A DNA stretch of 64,000 bases. It comes from DATCYX01 sp963714425 (GTDB lineage: Bacteria > Chloroflexota > Anaerolineae > Anaerolineales > UBA4823). A model generated the notes under the pieces. The model made no database searches. It was not told the DNA's origin and worked only from the letters and a program-made list of their open reading frames with translations. Position numbers and translations under genes: made by a program. Positions within the stretch are counted from its first letter, which is position 1; the number at the start of each line of letters is the position of its first letter. The stretch is taken from positions 62,001 to 126,000 of the forward strand of contig CAVQOI010000006.1 of assembly GCA_963714425.1 (NCBI GenBank). Direction: 5' to 3'. This document shows positions 17,119 through 25,816 of the stretch, piece by piece.

Positions 17119-17166
17119 AAAAAAGACACCGACCGGCAGCATTGCTGCCGGTCGGTGTCTTTTTTC
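17119..17166. terminator. Strong bidirectional intrinsic terminator
   Basis: A perfect 16-bp stem (17125-17140 with 17144-17159, loop ATT) flanked by A6 on the left and T7 on the right. It can end transcripts from both the plus-strand membrane-protein pair and the minus-strand RNase J gene. Confidence 0.92.
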
Positions 17167-17214
17167 GGTCTCTTCCCCGCCCTTGGGGGCGGGGGTAAGG
17201 GGGTGGGGGCTAAA

Positions 17215-18876
17215 TTACGCCTCGCTCATGCTGACGAACACCATTGGCCGTCGTTTTGTCTTACTATATAGGAAGGACTTGAGCGTCTGCTCGATGTCTG
17301 ACTTCATGCGCCCGTTGCTGGCACAGTTGATCGTCTCCACGACTTTCTGGCGAGTGGCGTGCAGCAGCTCCTCAGCATCGGCGGCATATATAAAACCGCG
17401 GGTGATGATCTCAGGTTCTTCCACCAGGTGACAGGAGTTGCGCTCGAGTGTCAGATTCACCAGGACGAAGCCATCCCGCGCCAGCACCTCGCGCTCGCGC
17501 ATCACATCCGGGCCGATCTCTCCCACGCCAGCGCCGTCCACGAAGACATAGCCACCGGGTAATCGCTCGCCGATGTGCATCTTGCCGTCTTTGAATTCGA
17601 CCACCTGTCCATTTTCCACGATAGCGATGCGCTCATCGGGGATGCCTACCTGGCGGGCGAGGTGAGCGTGCTGCTTGAGGTGGCGTAGCTCGCCATGGAT
17701 GGGGATAAAGTGTTGCGGACGCACCAGGTTGAGCATCAGCTTCATCTCCTCCTGGCTGGCGTGCCCGGAGACATGCACCGGGGCGATAGCTTCGTAAATT
17801 ACGTCGGCGCCGCGGCGGAACAGCCGGTTGATCGTGCGGTACACGCTCTCCTCGTTGCCCGGGATGGGGTGTGAAGACAGTACCACCGTGTCGCCAGGGA
17901 TGATATCGAAATGGCGGTTGGTGCCGGTAGAGAGCCGCCCCATAATCGAGGTTGGCTCCCCTTGCGTGCCAGTGGACATCAACACCACTTCTTTAGGCTT
18001 CATCTTCAGCGCCTGATCGATGCCCACCACAACGCTGTCCGGGATTTCCAAATAGCCCAGCTTGCGCGCCATGCGGGCGTTCTCAACCATGCTGGTGCCT
18101 ACAAATGCCATCTTGCGGTTGTGGCGCATGGCGGCGTTCGCCACCTGCTGCATGCGAGAGATGAGCGAGGCAAAGCTGGCGATGATAATGCGCCCCTGCG
18201 CGTTGCGAAAGACCTGGTCGAATGCCGGGTCAATGACACGCTCGGACGGCGTCCAGCCGGGCTTGTCGGAGTTGGTTGAGTCCGCTAGAAGCGCCAGCAC
18301 GCCGCGCTCCGAGAGCTCGGCCAGCTTGGCGTAATCCGTCGGCCAGTTGTCCACCGGGGTATGGTCGAACTTATAGTCTCCGGTGTGGACCACCAGACCG
18401 GCGGGGGTGGTTATGCCCAACCCGACGCCATCGGGGATGGAGTGGCACACGTGGAAGAACTCCACGCTGAAGGGACCAATCTCCACCTGCTCGCCAGCCT
18501 GCACGGTGATCAAGTTAGCGCGACTGAGCAATCCGCTCCGCGAGAGCTTGACCTCCAGCAGGCCGCGCGTGAGCGGCGTGGCATATATGGGAGCGTCGAT
18601 CTGCTCCATCAGGTGGCGGATTGCGCCGGTGTGGTCTTCGTGACCGTGGGTGACGATCACACCGCGAATCAGGTCGCGGTTATCAATCAAGAATTGAAAG
18701 TCGGGGATGATGTAATCGATCCCTAGCATATCGTTGTCGGGGAACATCAGACCAGTATCCACAACGAGGATATTGTCCTCGTACTGGTAGGCCATCATAT
18801 TCTTACCGACTTCCCCTAAACCCCCCAGGGGGATAATCCGTAGTTTGCCGTTAAGGCTGTTTTTCTTGTTACTCAT
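17215..18876 (-). CDS. rnj: Ribonuclease J
   Basis: Metallo-beta-lactamase/beta-CASP ribonuclease with 5'-3' exo- and endonuclease activity in mRNA decay and rRNA maturation; cytosolic. At 553 residues it has the normal length. It opens with LRIIPLGGLGEVGKNM and has the metal motif THGHEDHTGA, then FHVCHSIPDG, HTGDYKFD, ALLADSTN, the beta-CASP segment LMSTGTQGEP and the C-terminal HVSGHASQEE and PIHGELRHL. It is preceded by a structured leader with its own promoter, and shares a bidirectional terminator with the convergent gene. Confidence 0.95.
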   Translation of the reverse strand: MSNKKNSLNGKLRIIPLGGLGEVGKNMMAYQYEDNILVVDTGLMFPDNDMLGIDYIIPDFQFLIDNRDLIRGVIVTHGHEDHTGAIRHLMEQIDAPIYATPLTRGLLEVKLSRSGLLSRANLITVQAGEQVEIGPFSVEFFHVCHSIPDGVGLGITTPAGLVVHTGDYKFDHTPVDNWPTDYAKLAELSERGVLALLADSTNSDKPGWTPSERVIDPAFDQVFRNAQGRIIIASFASLISRMQQVANAAMRHNRKMAFVGTSMVENARMARKLGYLEIPDSVVVGIDQALKMKPKEVVLMSTGTQGEPTSIMGRLSTGTNRHFDIIPGDTVVLSSHPIPGNEESVYRTINRLFRRGADVIYEAIAPVHVSGHASQEEMKLMLNLVRPQHFIPIHGELRHLKQHAHLARQVGIPDERIAIVENGQVVEFKDGKMHIGERLPGGYVFVDGAGVGEIGPDVMREREVLARDGFVLVNLTLERNSCHLVEEPEIITRGFIYAADAEELLHATRQKVVETINCASNGRMKSDIEQTLKSFLYSKTKRRPMVFVSMSEA

Positions 18877-18895
18877 TACTTATTCCTTAAATATG

Positions 18896-19070
18896 TCAAA
18901 AATAAAAGCAACACCCCGGGGTGCTATAATCACCTGTGCAGCCGGCCGGGGTGTGGAAATCAAACTTGCATTGGGACAATGCTGATTGGGTTTTCCCCTC
19001 GCATACCTTCTGGTCATTAAAACCATAGCGCAGGACAGGGCCGGGATTCCGGCCAAATTATCACTCGACA
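18896..19070 (-). ncRNA. Structured leader or small RNA upstream of rnj
   Basis: About 175 nt between a clear promoter and rnj. Arms CACCCCGG (18953-18946) and CCGGGGTG (18919-18912) can form an 8-bp stem followed by TTGCTTTTATTTTT, a terminator-like end. The 3' arm is also part of a compact palindrome CACCCCGGGGTG, so two folds compete. An upstream GGCCGG can also pair with CCGGCC near the 3' side. It could be an attenuator of rnj or a free small RNA; it matches no riboswitch I recognise. Confidence 0.45.
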
Positions 19071-19076
19071 AAGAGA

Positions 19077-19105
19077 ATTGTAGCATGTGAGACAGGTTTT
19101 GTCAA
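19077..19105 (-). promoter_or_regulatory. sigma70 promoter of the rnj leader
   Basis: On the minus strand, TTGACA (19105-19100), 17-bp spacer, TACAAT (19082-19077): close to consensus. Predicted start about 19070, giving a leader of nearly 200 nt before rnj. Confidence 0.75.
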
Positions 19106-19166
19106 AGATAGATTGGGGGATTATCTATATATTTCTAACACAAAAAGTACAAATCTCCCCGTAATT

Positions 19167-22100
19167 CTATTTCACCGATATTTGTTTTACTTTTTGGAGC
19201 CATAGCCCTGCCTGGCACTCTTCGAAGAGCTGCCGTGCGCGAGACATGGATTGCCTGGCAGCCTGCTCTTCACCCCACCCAGCCTGCGCCTCGCCCAGAG
19301 TATAGAGAGCTTTGCCCAGCTCCAGGCGGCTCTCCAGGCGTTCGAAGATTTGGATGGACTGCTCGAAGAGGGCGGCCGCTGCATCGCGCTGGCCCTGCGC
19401 CGAGCGGACCTGTGCCAGGGTGAGGGTAGCCTGACCTTCGGAATATGCAGAGTGCGCCTCCCGGGTCATCGCCAGGTTGTTCTGGATGATCTCATCGGCT
19501 TCATCCAGCCTGGAGCGCTGGAGCAAGATCTGGCCGTAGAAGCCAAAGTAGGTCAAGGGGACCACCCTGCTCTCCGATTTCTTCAAGGCGAGGGCGACTG
19601 CATCCATCCACACCTCCGCCTGCTCCCATTCCTTGCGACTGGCAAGGTAGTAGGCCAGGGCGTTATTGCCTGTCGCCAGCATATACATATCGTTCAGCGC
19701 CTGGCCACGTTGCTGAGCGTGCCTGGCAGCCGCTTCCAGGCCATCACTATCCCCTCTGTCACTCCGGATCAACACCAGCCAGCTTTCAGTAAGCAAGGTC
19801 AGGCGGTTGTCTTGAAGGGTCACTGCCAGGGCTAGCGCGTTTTGAGTGCTCTCGGCAGCGCGCCCCAAGTCTCCTTGAGCGTAATATGCATATCCGAGCG
19901 AAAAATCTGCCCAGGCGATGCGGTTCAGAGCGCCGGTTTTGACGCCGATGAGGCGGTTTTGCTTGCCGAAGCGCAGGCCATCAGGGAAATTCCCCAGTAA
20001 ATTCGAGCATTCAGCCAGAAATTCATAACCCAGGGCAACCGCTGGAGGGTAATTCATGCGCTCGCCGAATTCGATTGATTGCCGTGCCCACCCCATGCTG
20101 GTCTCGAACTCCGCCAGATGCTGGTAGGCTCCAGCCAAACTGCTGTAGATAGTGGTGAGCACATACGGATCCTGCAGCGGCTCGGCAAGCTCATGGGCAT
20201 GTTGGAGTTGTTCGACCGCCTGGCGATACTGGCCTCGGTAGTGATGGAACCTCCCGATGCCGGAAATAGCGTGAGCGAGCTGGTTTGGCTGGGTTTGGGG
20301 ATCAGCAGATTGAACCACGGTGTTGAGGTATTCCAGGCCACGGTCGTCCTGGGACCATGTGTAGATCACGCCGATCTTGGTATTTATAACGACGCGCTTT
20401 TTAGGGTCTTCGGTGAGCTCCAGGGCGGATTGGTACGCCTCAACGCCGGGTTGCGTAGCCCCCTGCAAAAAGTACACATCGCCCATCAATTCATGAATTT
20501 CGATGAGCTGTCCCGGCTGATTGAGATCTTCGGCCGCGTCTCGGGCATGTCCTGCATGGCGCAGGGCTTCGTCCAGCGCATACAGCTGGTAAGCCTTGCG
20601 AGCCGCCTGCAACGAGTAGCTGGCGCCTTTCTCTAGATCGCCGCTCTCCAGGGCGTGATAGGCTAAGGCTTCCAGATCGTCCGGTCGTAGCGCCTCAAGC
20701 GCCGATAGGATGTGGCGGTGGTGGCGCCGCCTGCGGGGGATGGAGAGCACATCACGAAGGATAGGCGGGATGAGGGCATGCGTGAAGCGGTAGGTGCCGC
20801 CAAGCCTCGCGCTCACCTCCTCCACCAATTGTGCCGAGATGGCTTTCTCCAGAGCCTCGATTAGCTCATCCTCAGAACTCGCACTGGCTTGAGTCAGCAG
20901 CTCGTAATCGAATTGCCGCCCAAGGATGGCGGCAAAGCTGAGTACCTCCTGGACCGAGTCCGGCAGGTTGCCCAACCTGGATTGGATGGCAACGCGCACG
21001 CTTTGGGGGATCGCCAGGGAATCCGTATCCGGGCGGTGCCAGCGCCCATCTGAGTAGGACAGTATCCCACTCTCTACCAAAGCTTTACATACCTCTTCGA
21101 TGAAGAACGGGTTGCCCTCCGTCTCGCGGTAGATTGGCTCAAGGAACTCGGGGGTGATTTCTTCGGCGAAGAGCGCCTTCAGCATTGCCTGTGTGGCAGT
21201 TTTATCCAGGCGTTCGAGCTTCAGACGCCCACCCAGGCGCTCGCGGTTCAGGTTGTGGAGTAGGGCCTGCAACGGCATGGTCTGGTCCAACTCCACCTCG
21301 CGGTAGGTAGCGATCAGCAGTAAGGGCATCTCCGATGACCGACGCGCCAGGTGGTGCAGCAGGTGCAGCGTGCCGCTGTCAGCCCAGTGCACGTCTTCCA
21401 GCAGGAGTAGCAGGGGGGAATTCTGTGAAAGGATCTGGCAGAAGGCGGCTACGTTCTCGAACAGGCGCGCCTGGTCGGATTGCGGGTCGAGCGGAGGGTT
21501 GGGCAGGACGCGCGGGGTATACAGGCGCAGGTCGGGTGCCAGCAGGAGCAGGTCGGCCATCACAAAGTCTGGCACGCTCTCCGGCTGCGTTCCGTCGCGC
21601 AAGGCGCTGCGCACAATCTGTGCGAAGGGAGAGAACGGGGCGCCGCCTTCGGCGTAGCACTCGCCGGTGAACGCCAGCCCTCCAGAGACTTCGGCGCGGG
21701 TGACGATCTCACGCACCAGGCGCGTCTTGCCCACACCCGGCTCGCCGCTCACCAGCAGCAGCTGGCCCTGCCCGTGGCGTGCCCGCTCCCAAAGCAGGCT
21801 GGCTTCAGACAGCTCAGACTCGCGGCTGACAATGCGCCCGCGCACGATCCGCTCAAGCAAGGAGAGCGCCGGGACGGGCGCTTGTGTGGGGAGGGCGGGC
21901 GCATGAATGATCTCGTCCAGGCGTTTCAGCACCTCTGCTGCCGATGCAGGCCGCTCCTCAGCGGACTTGCTCATCAGCTGCTGAATGAGAACATCCAGGG
22001 CGGGTGAGATGGATTCATTCCTGGCACGTGGGGATACGAGCGGGGCGTGCAGGTGCTGGGTGATGACGGCGAAGGGGTCGTCTCCGCTGAAGGGAAGCTG

Positions 22101-22703
22101 CCCGGTGCATAACTCGTAGAGCATGGCGCCCAGGGCGTACAGGTCGGCGCGCCCGTCAATCTCCTTACCCAGAGCCTGCTCAGGGGCAAGGTAGAACACT
22201 GTGCCGACGATGGCGCCATCCAGCGAGAGGCGCGAGGCCACCGAGCGCGCCAGACCGAAATCCATCAGCTTGGCGCTGCCATCTGGGGCGATGAGCACGT
22301 TTTCGGGCTTGAGGTCGCGGTGGATGATGCCCTGGCTGTGGGCGTGTTCCAGGGCTTGGCACAGATGGCGCGCGATCGCAAGAACTTCCTCGTTTGTCTT
22401 TGGTCTTTGGTCATGTAAAGATGCCCCTTCCACGAGCTCCATGACGATGTAGGGGAGCCCCTCGGCTTCGCCAGCGTCGTAAACAGCCACGATGTTGGGG
22501 TGGTTGAGCTTTGCCGCAGCCTGGGCTTCGCGCAGCAAGCGCGCTTTGCCCTGGGACCCCAAACTGGTATCGTTGAGTACCTTGACCGCCACCGCGCGCT
22601 CCAGCAGCGCATCTTGGGCGCGGTAGACCGCGCCCATGCCGCCGTGGCCAAGCTCGGCGATAAGGTGATAACGGTCGTTGATCAAAGTACCGATAGAGAT
22701 CAT
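19167..22703 (-). CDS. Ser/Thr kinase - AAA ATPase - TPR signalling protein
   Basis: A 1178-residue multidomain regulator. The Hanks-type kinase (about residues 12-265) is complete: GHGGMGAVYRA, VAVKVL, IIHRDLKPENVL, DFGLARS, LAPEQALG. A predicted STAND/AAA ATPase follows (about 290-650), with GEPGVGKTRLVRE (Walker A) and LLLLEDVHWADSG (Walker B). The remaining 450 residues are TPR-like repeats (for example QYRQAVEQLQHAHELAE). The architecture suggests phosphorylation-dependent signal integration; input and targets are unknown. The coding region is unbroken. Upstream DNA has TATAAT on the same strand but no good -35 box. Confidence 0.9.
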   Translation of the reverse strand: MISIGTLINDRYHLIAELGHGGMGAVYRAQDALLERAVAVKVLNDTSLGSQGKARLLREAQAAAKLNHPNIVAVYDAGEAEGLPYIVMELVEGASLHDQRPKTNEEVLAIARHLCQALEHAHSQGIIHRDLKPENVLIAPDGSAKLMDFGLARSVASRLSLDGAIVGTVFYLAPEQALGKEIDGRADLYALGAMLYELCTGQLPFSGDDPFAVITQHLHAPLVSPRARNESISPALDVLIQQLMSKSAEERPASAAEVLKRLDEIIHAPALPTQAPVPALSLLERIVRGRIVSRESELSEASLLWERARHGQGQLLLVSGEPGVGKTRLVREIVTRAEVSGGLAFTGECYAEGGAPFSPFAQIVRSALRDGTQPESVPDFVMADLLLLAPDLRLYTPRVLPNPPLDPQSDQARLFENVAAFCQILSQNSPLLLLLEDVHWADSGTLHLLHHLARRSSEMPLLLIATYREVELDQTMPLQALLHNLNRERLGGRLKLERLDKTATQAMLKALFAEEITPEFLEPIYRETEGNPFFIEEVCKALVESGILSYSDGRWHRPDTDSLAIPQSVRVAIQSRLGNLPDSVQEVLSFAAILGRQFDYELLTQASASSEDELIEALEKAISAQLVEEVSARLGGTYRFTHALIPPILRDVLSIPRRRRHHRHILSALEALRPDDLEALAYHALESGDLEKGASYSLQAARKAYQLYALDEALRHAGHARDAAEDLNQPGQLIEIHELMGDVYFLQGATQPGVEAYQSALELTEDPKKRVVINTKIGVIYTWSQDDRGLEYLNTVVQSADPQTQPNQLAHAISGIGRFHHYRGQYRQAVEQLQHAHELAEPLQDPYVLTTIYSSLAGAYQHLAEFETSMGWARQSIEFGERMNYPPAVALGYEFLAECSNLLGNFPDGLRFGKQNRLIGVKTGALNRIAWADFSLGYAYYAQGDLGRAAESTQNALALAVTLQDNRLTLLTESWLVLIRSDRGDSDGLEAAARHAQQRGQALNDMYMLATGNNALAYYLASRKEWEQAEVWMDAVALALKKSESRVVPLTYFGFYGQILLQRSRLDEADEIIQNNLAMTREAHSAYSEGQATLTLAQVRSAQGQRDAAAALFEQSIQIFERLESRLELGKALYTLGEAQAGWGEEQAARQSMSRARQLFEECQAGLWLQKVKQISVK

Positions 22704-22892
22704 GCTGAGCAGGTTTTCCTCTTGATGATTAATTGGATAAAACTTAGTTGATTATACCGATATTCTAATGCACCGGGTGGATAATGGCAGTTGCAGAGCA
22801 CGCACACGTCTGGCGTGATAGGTGCTGACGCCGGTCCCCTGGTTCGGTAAGCTACTTATCGTGTAGAATCAAATTGGATAAACAAGCAAGGG

Positions 22893-23063
22893 ATGAAGAA
22901 GAGGCGCCGCAGTCGTCGTGTATCTTTCGGGGGCTGGCTGAGCGGTGGGTGGCAGTCGGTATCCTACCGTTACAGGCGGCTGCTATTTAAGTTGTTGGTC
23001 GGCCTGGTTGCCAGCCTGCTGGCTGTGCTCTCTGCATGGGCTGTTGTGAGTGTGCTCTACTGA
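22893..23063 (+). CDS. Small basic membrane protein (56 aa)
   Basis: An ATG-to-TGA frame of 57 codons: a very basic N-terminus (KKRRRSRRVSF), a short aromatic segment, then one membrane helix (KLLVGLVASLLAVLSAWAVV). A purine run AAGCAAGGG abuts the start, at an unfavourably short distance. It lies alone between two divergent or convergent minus-strand genes, and its codon use and typical membrane-microprotein layout support it only modestly. Confidence 0.4.
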   Translation: MKKRRRSRRVSFGGWLSGGWQSVSYRYRRLLFKLLVGLVASLLAVLSAWAVVSVLY

Positions 23064-23112
23064 TTACTGTGTGTAGTGGTTAGAGTACGCTCCCTGGAAA
23101 GAATCTGTTGCG

Positions 23113-23361
23113 TCAGCGGCTTGCCTGCTTGAAGACATGCGACCAGCCCGCCCCGTTGCACATCTTACAGCGGTCCTTGAACTCGCCGGCGTCGACGGCG
23201 CCCTGCCCATTGCACCACGGGCATTTGCGCGAAGGCTGCGCCACTAGGACGCTCCCCTGTCCTCCGCATACTAGGCAAACATCTTGATAAGTCCCAAATT
23301 TGCCGGTGCCTTCACACCAGGCACAGTCCTCCGGTGCGTATTGGATCACTGGCATGACCAT
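23113..23361 (-). CDS. Free-standing DnaJ-type zinc-finger protein
   Basis: About 82 residues carrying four CxxCxGxG modules: CAWCEGTG, CLVCGGQG, CPWCNGQG and CKMCNGAG. These are the zinc-binding motifs of the DnaJ cysteine-rich domain, without J or substrate domains. ATG at 23361 was chosen because GGAGG lies nine bases upstream. Two zinc ions would be bound; the protein may act as a folding factor or as a partner for another protein, but nothing in the context says which. Confidence 0.75.
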   Translation of the reverse strand: MVMPVIQYAPEDCAWCEGTGKFGTYQDVCLVCGGQGSVLVAQPSRKCPWCNGQGAVDAGEFKDRCKMCNGAGWSHVFKQASR

Positions 23362-23533
23362 AACATTGTTCCTCCGTGTTTGTGCAATTGATAGCTTCAT
23401 ACTGATTATACTGCTGTTCCCTCACCTGTAATTTATTCGTAAGATATCCTTGTTATAGTTTGCCATTGGCCCGCGCCAAAGAAATTGAGATGAGGCGCAT
23501 GCGCGATAGGATCAATGATCTTGGAGGTGGAGT

Positions 23534-24166
23534 GTGCTACGATTGGTATTAATGGCCTTTCTTGTGGCTGTGCTGTCTGGTTGCGCGGTTGCCAACCTGG
23601 GCATGCAGGAGGATCCAATGCAGGCAGATAATGAAGAACAATCCCAACCAGCGCCGTCCACCGAACCCGAACCTCCTGAACCGGATCCCACCCCGCAAGC
23701 AGTGAGGGCTGACCTGCAAGACCTGGGAGAAGCCCCAGAGCTGAACAACGAAATCTGGCTGAACACCGAGAGCCCGCTGCGCCTGGCAGGCTTGCGCGGC
23801 AAAGTGGTGCTCCTGGATATGTGGACCTTTGGGTGAATTAACTGCCGGAATGTGATCCCCTCGTTGAGGGGATGGCACGAAGCATACAGCCCCCAGGGGC
23901 TTGTGGTCATTGGTAACCATTATCCCGAGTTTAGCCATGAAGAGGACCTGGACAACCTGAAAGAGGCTATTGTCCGGCTGGACGTTCCCTACGCAGTCGC
24001 CCAGGACAATGACGGCGCTACCTGGCGCGCCTATAAAAACCGCTATTGGCCTTCGCTCTACCTGATCGATAAGCGCGGCCACATCCGCTACCACCATATC
24101 GGCGAAGGGGCTTACGAGCAGACCGAGGCTGCCATCCAGGCTTTGTTGCAGGAAAGCTATCCATAA
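23534..24166 (+). CDS. Thioredoxin-fold lipoprotein, predicted selenoprotein (in-frame TGA)
   Basis: One frame of 211 codons, interrupted only by TGA at 23834-23836 (codon 101). The GTG start at 23534 has GGAGG six bases upstream. The N-terminus is a lipoprotein signal (LVAVLSGC lipobox), followed by a Pro/Glu-rich linker and a TlpA/AhpC-like thioredoxin domain. Upstream of the TGA the frame reads VVLLDMWTFG; downstream it reads INCRNVIPSLRGWHEAY and later VIGNHYPEF, AVAQDNDGATWRAYKNRYWPSLYLID. Relatives have WTxxCxNC here, so the TGA stands exactly at the first Cys of CxxC, giving UxxC. A bSECIS-like hairpin follows. Likely an extracytoplasmic thiol oxidoreductase. The alternative is a nonsense mutation of a Cys codon. 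Confidence 0.82.
23834..23873 (+). promoter_or_regulatory. Candidate bacterial SECIS element
   Basis: After the TGA come 18 nt, then a perfect 8-bp stem ATCCCCTC/GAGGGGAT (23855-23862 with 23866-23873) closed by the 3-base loop GTT. A G at the first loop position, a small apical loop and a UGA-to-loop distance of about 26 nt fit the published bSECIS consensus as I recall it (distance about 16-37 nt, G in the first loop positions). It lies inside the coding sequence, as bacterial SECIS elements do. Confidence 0.7.
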
Positions 24167-24217
24167 CATACATCCTCATCCCCCTTGCCCCCTCTCAGGG
24201 GTGATGGGATTAGCTCT

Positions 24218-24264
24218 GGAAATTAGGAGCGGCGAGCGCAGAGTGCTCGCCGCTCCTAATTTCC
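24218..24264. repeat. Perfect 20-bp inverted repeat
   Basis: Arms 24218-24237 and 24245-24264 are exact complements around a 7-base loop. Outside them an imperfect outer pair CCCCCTCTCAG ... CTGAGAGGGGG makes a nested stem. There is no T-run; the element fills the gap between the selenoprotein and the DUF6391-like gene. Confidence 0.85.
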
Positions 24265-24284
24265 TATTTCACTGAGAGGGGGGT

Positions 24285-24836
24285 ATGGGAATACAAAGTG
24301 ATAGAATTGGAGAAATGAGCACAACAACAATACGATCGAAAGGGCAATCCATTATTGAGCGCATCAGGCGCAACCACGGGCTCGAGCATGCAACGCTGCA
24401 CGTCCTCGCCGAGCGGCTGCCACGGCGCAGCATGGCTGGCTATTCCGACTGGCGCGGCTTTTGGATCCTGGGCGAGCTCTCATTAGATGATTTATACGCT
24501 GCAGTACAAGAAGCTCAAACGCGCCTGCAGAACGGGCAGGCGGAGTTGGCTGTGCACCCGAATTGCGGCACAAACTTCGTCGTTTCTGGCAGCCTTGCCG
24601 GACTGGGAGCCGTCCTGGCCCTCTTTGGGGTGGGCCGGCGCAAGCGGGATTGGCTGGAACGCCTGCCGCTTGTCGCCTCCTTGGCGACACTGGCGCTCAT
24701 CCTGGCACAGCCGCTGGGTTTTCTCCTCCAGGAGCGCCTGACTACTTCGCCCGATGGCGGCTCAATGCAGGTGCTGGAGATCACTGCCGGTCGCCAGGGC
24801 ACTATGCCATCTTTCCGCATCCTGACGCGCGGCTGA
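24285..24836 (+). CDS. DUF6391-like membrane protein
   Basis: A 183-residue protein with two or three membrane helices in the C-terminal half. The soluble N-terminal part contains RRNHGLEHATLHVLAERLP, a motif I associate with DUF6391 proteins of cyanobacteria and Chloroflexota. Later segments include HPNCGTNFVVSGSLAGLGAVLAL. An alternative start at 24315 (MSTTTIRSK) is possible. It ends 2 bp before holA, so the two are transcribed together. Function unknown. Confidence 0.68.
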   Translation: MGIQSDRIGEMSTTTIRSKGQSIIERIRRNHGLEHATLHVLAERLPRRSMAGYSDWRGFWILGELSLDDLYAAVQEAQTRLQNGQAELAVHPNCGTNFVVSGSLAGLGAVLALFGVGRRKRDWLERLPLVASLATLALILAQPLGFLLQERLTTSPDGGSMQVLEITAGRQGTMPSFRILTRG

Positions 24837-24838
24837 AC

Positions 24839-25816
24839 ATGGCAGGCGACCCTCCTGTCGTTTATTTGCTCCATGGCCCGGATGAGTTCGGTATCTCTGG
24901 TTTCCTTTCCGAGCTTGCCGGTAAATTTGGGGACGCCACGACAGCGGCGCTTAATACTACGCGTCTGGAGGGCAACGCATTTTCAGTCGAGGAACTTCGC
25001 ATGGCTGCTATGGCAATGCCTTTCCTCGCCCCACGGCGATTGGTCGTTGTCACCAGCCCGCAATCGCGGCTGACCACTCCTGATCTGCAACGGAAATTTA
25101 TCACCCTGCTCGACGAGTTGCCCGCAACGGCTGCTGTCGTGCTGGTAGAATATCGCACCCTCCCAGAAAATGACTGGCTGCTGGCTTGGGCGCTCCGGGC
25201 TGGTGCCCGCACCTTTATCCGCCAATTCACTTTGCTCAGTGATGGGGACATGGCGCGCTGGCTGGGTGAGCAGGCGCGCAACGCTGGATGTGAGATCACT
25301 CCCGAGGCAGCGTGGTCCCTGGTGCGCATGGTTGGGTTGAATGCGCGTATGGCCTTCCATGAGCTGCAAAAACTGCAGGCTTATGTCAATTTCACGCGCA
25401 CGATCGATGTTGACGATGTAGAGGCGCTGGGGATACCTGTTTTTCACGAGCGCATCTTCGCCCTGGTGGATGCGCTGGCAAAGCAAGACGCCAAAAACGC
25501 AAGCCGGTTGTTGCGCCAGTTTCTAGATGAGGAAGCCCCGCAATACATCATGTCGATGATTGCACGGCAAATCCGCTTATTGTTGCTGGCCAGGGATGTT
25601 TTGGATCAAGGGGGATCGGACAGGGAGCTCCAGTCGGGAGCTAGGCTGAAAGCCTTTGAAGCGCGCAAGGTCATGGAACAGGCGCGGCGATTTACTCAGG
25701 AAAAGCTTGACAGCTTGTATCGCAAGTTGCTTGAGATGGATACGGCCATAAAAAGCGGATTGATCGAGGACGAGGTCGCTTTGGACAGCCTGGTGGCGAG
25801 TATCACGCTTCAGTAG
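24839..25816 (+). CDS. holA: DNA polymerase III delta subunit
   Basis: Clamp-loader subunit that opens the sliding clamp; 325 residues from ATG at 24839, the usual length. It starts PPVVYLLHGPDEFGISGFLSELA, then has FLAPRRLVVVTSP, the TCEIT-like region GCEITPEAAWSLVRMVG, and the C-terminal helical collar (KAFEARKVMEQARRFTQEKLDSLYRKLLEMD). The frame is open upstream into the preceding gene, but this start gives a proper HolA N-terminus. Its 3' end overlaps the convergent unknown gene by 14 bp. Confidence 0.9.
   Translation: MAGDPPVVYLLHGPDEFGISGFLSELAGKFGDATTAALNTTRLEGNAFSVEELRMAAMAMPFLAPRRLVVVTSPQSRLTTPDLQRKFITLLDELPATAAVVLVEYRTLPENDWLLAWALRAGARTFIRQFTLLSDGDMARWLGEQARNAGCEITPEAAWSLVRMVGLNARMAFHELQKLQAYVNFTRTIDVDDVEALGIPVFHERIFALVDALAKQDAKNASRLLRQFLDEEAPQYIMSMIARQIRLLLLARDVLDQGGSDRELQSGARLKAFEARKVMEQARRFTQEKLDSLYRKLLEMDTAIKSGLIEDEVALDSLVASITLQ

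Noticed and set aside
18925..18930. TATAAT on the plus strand upstream of rnj
   Set aside because: No -35 box at the right distance and no plus-strand gene to drive; it is part of the rnj leader.
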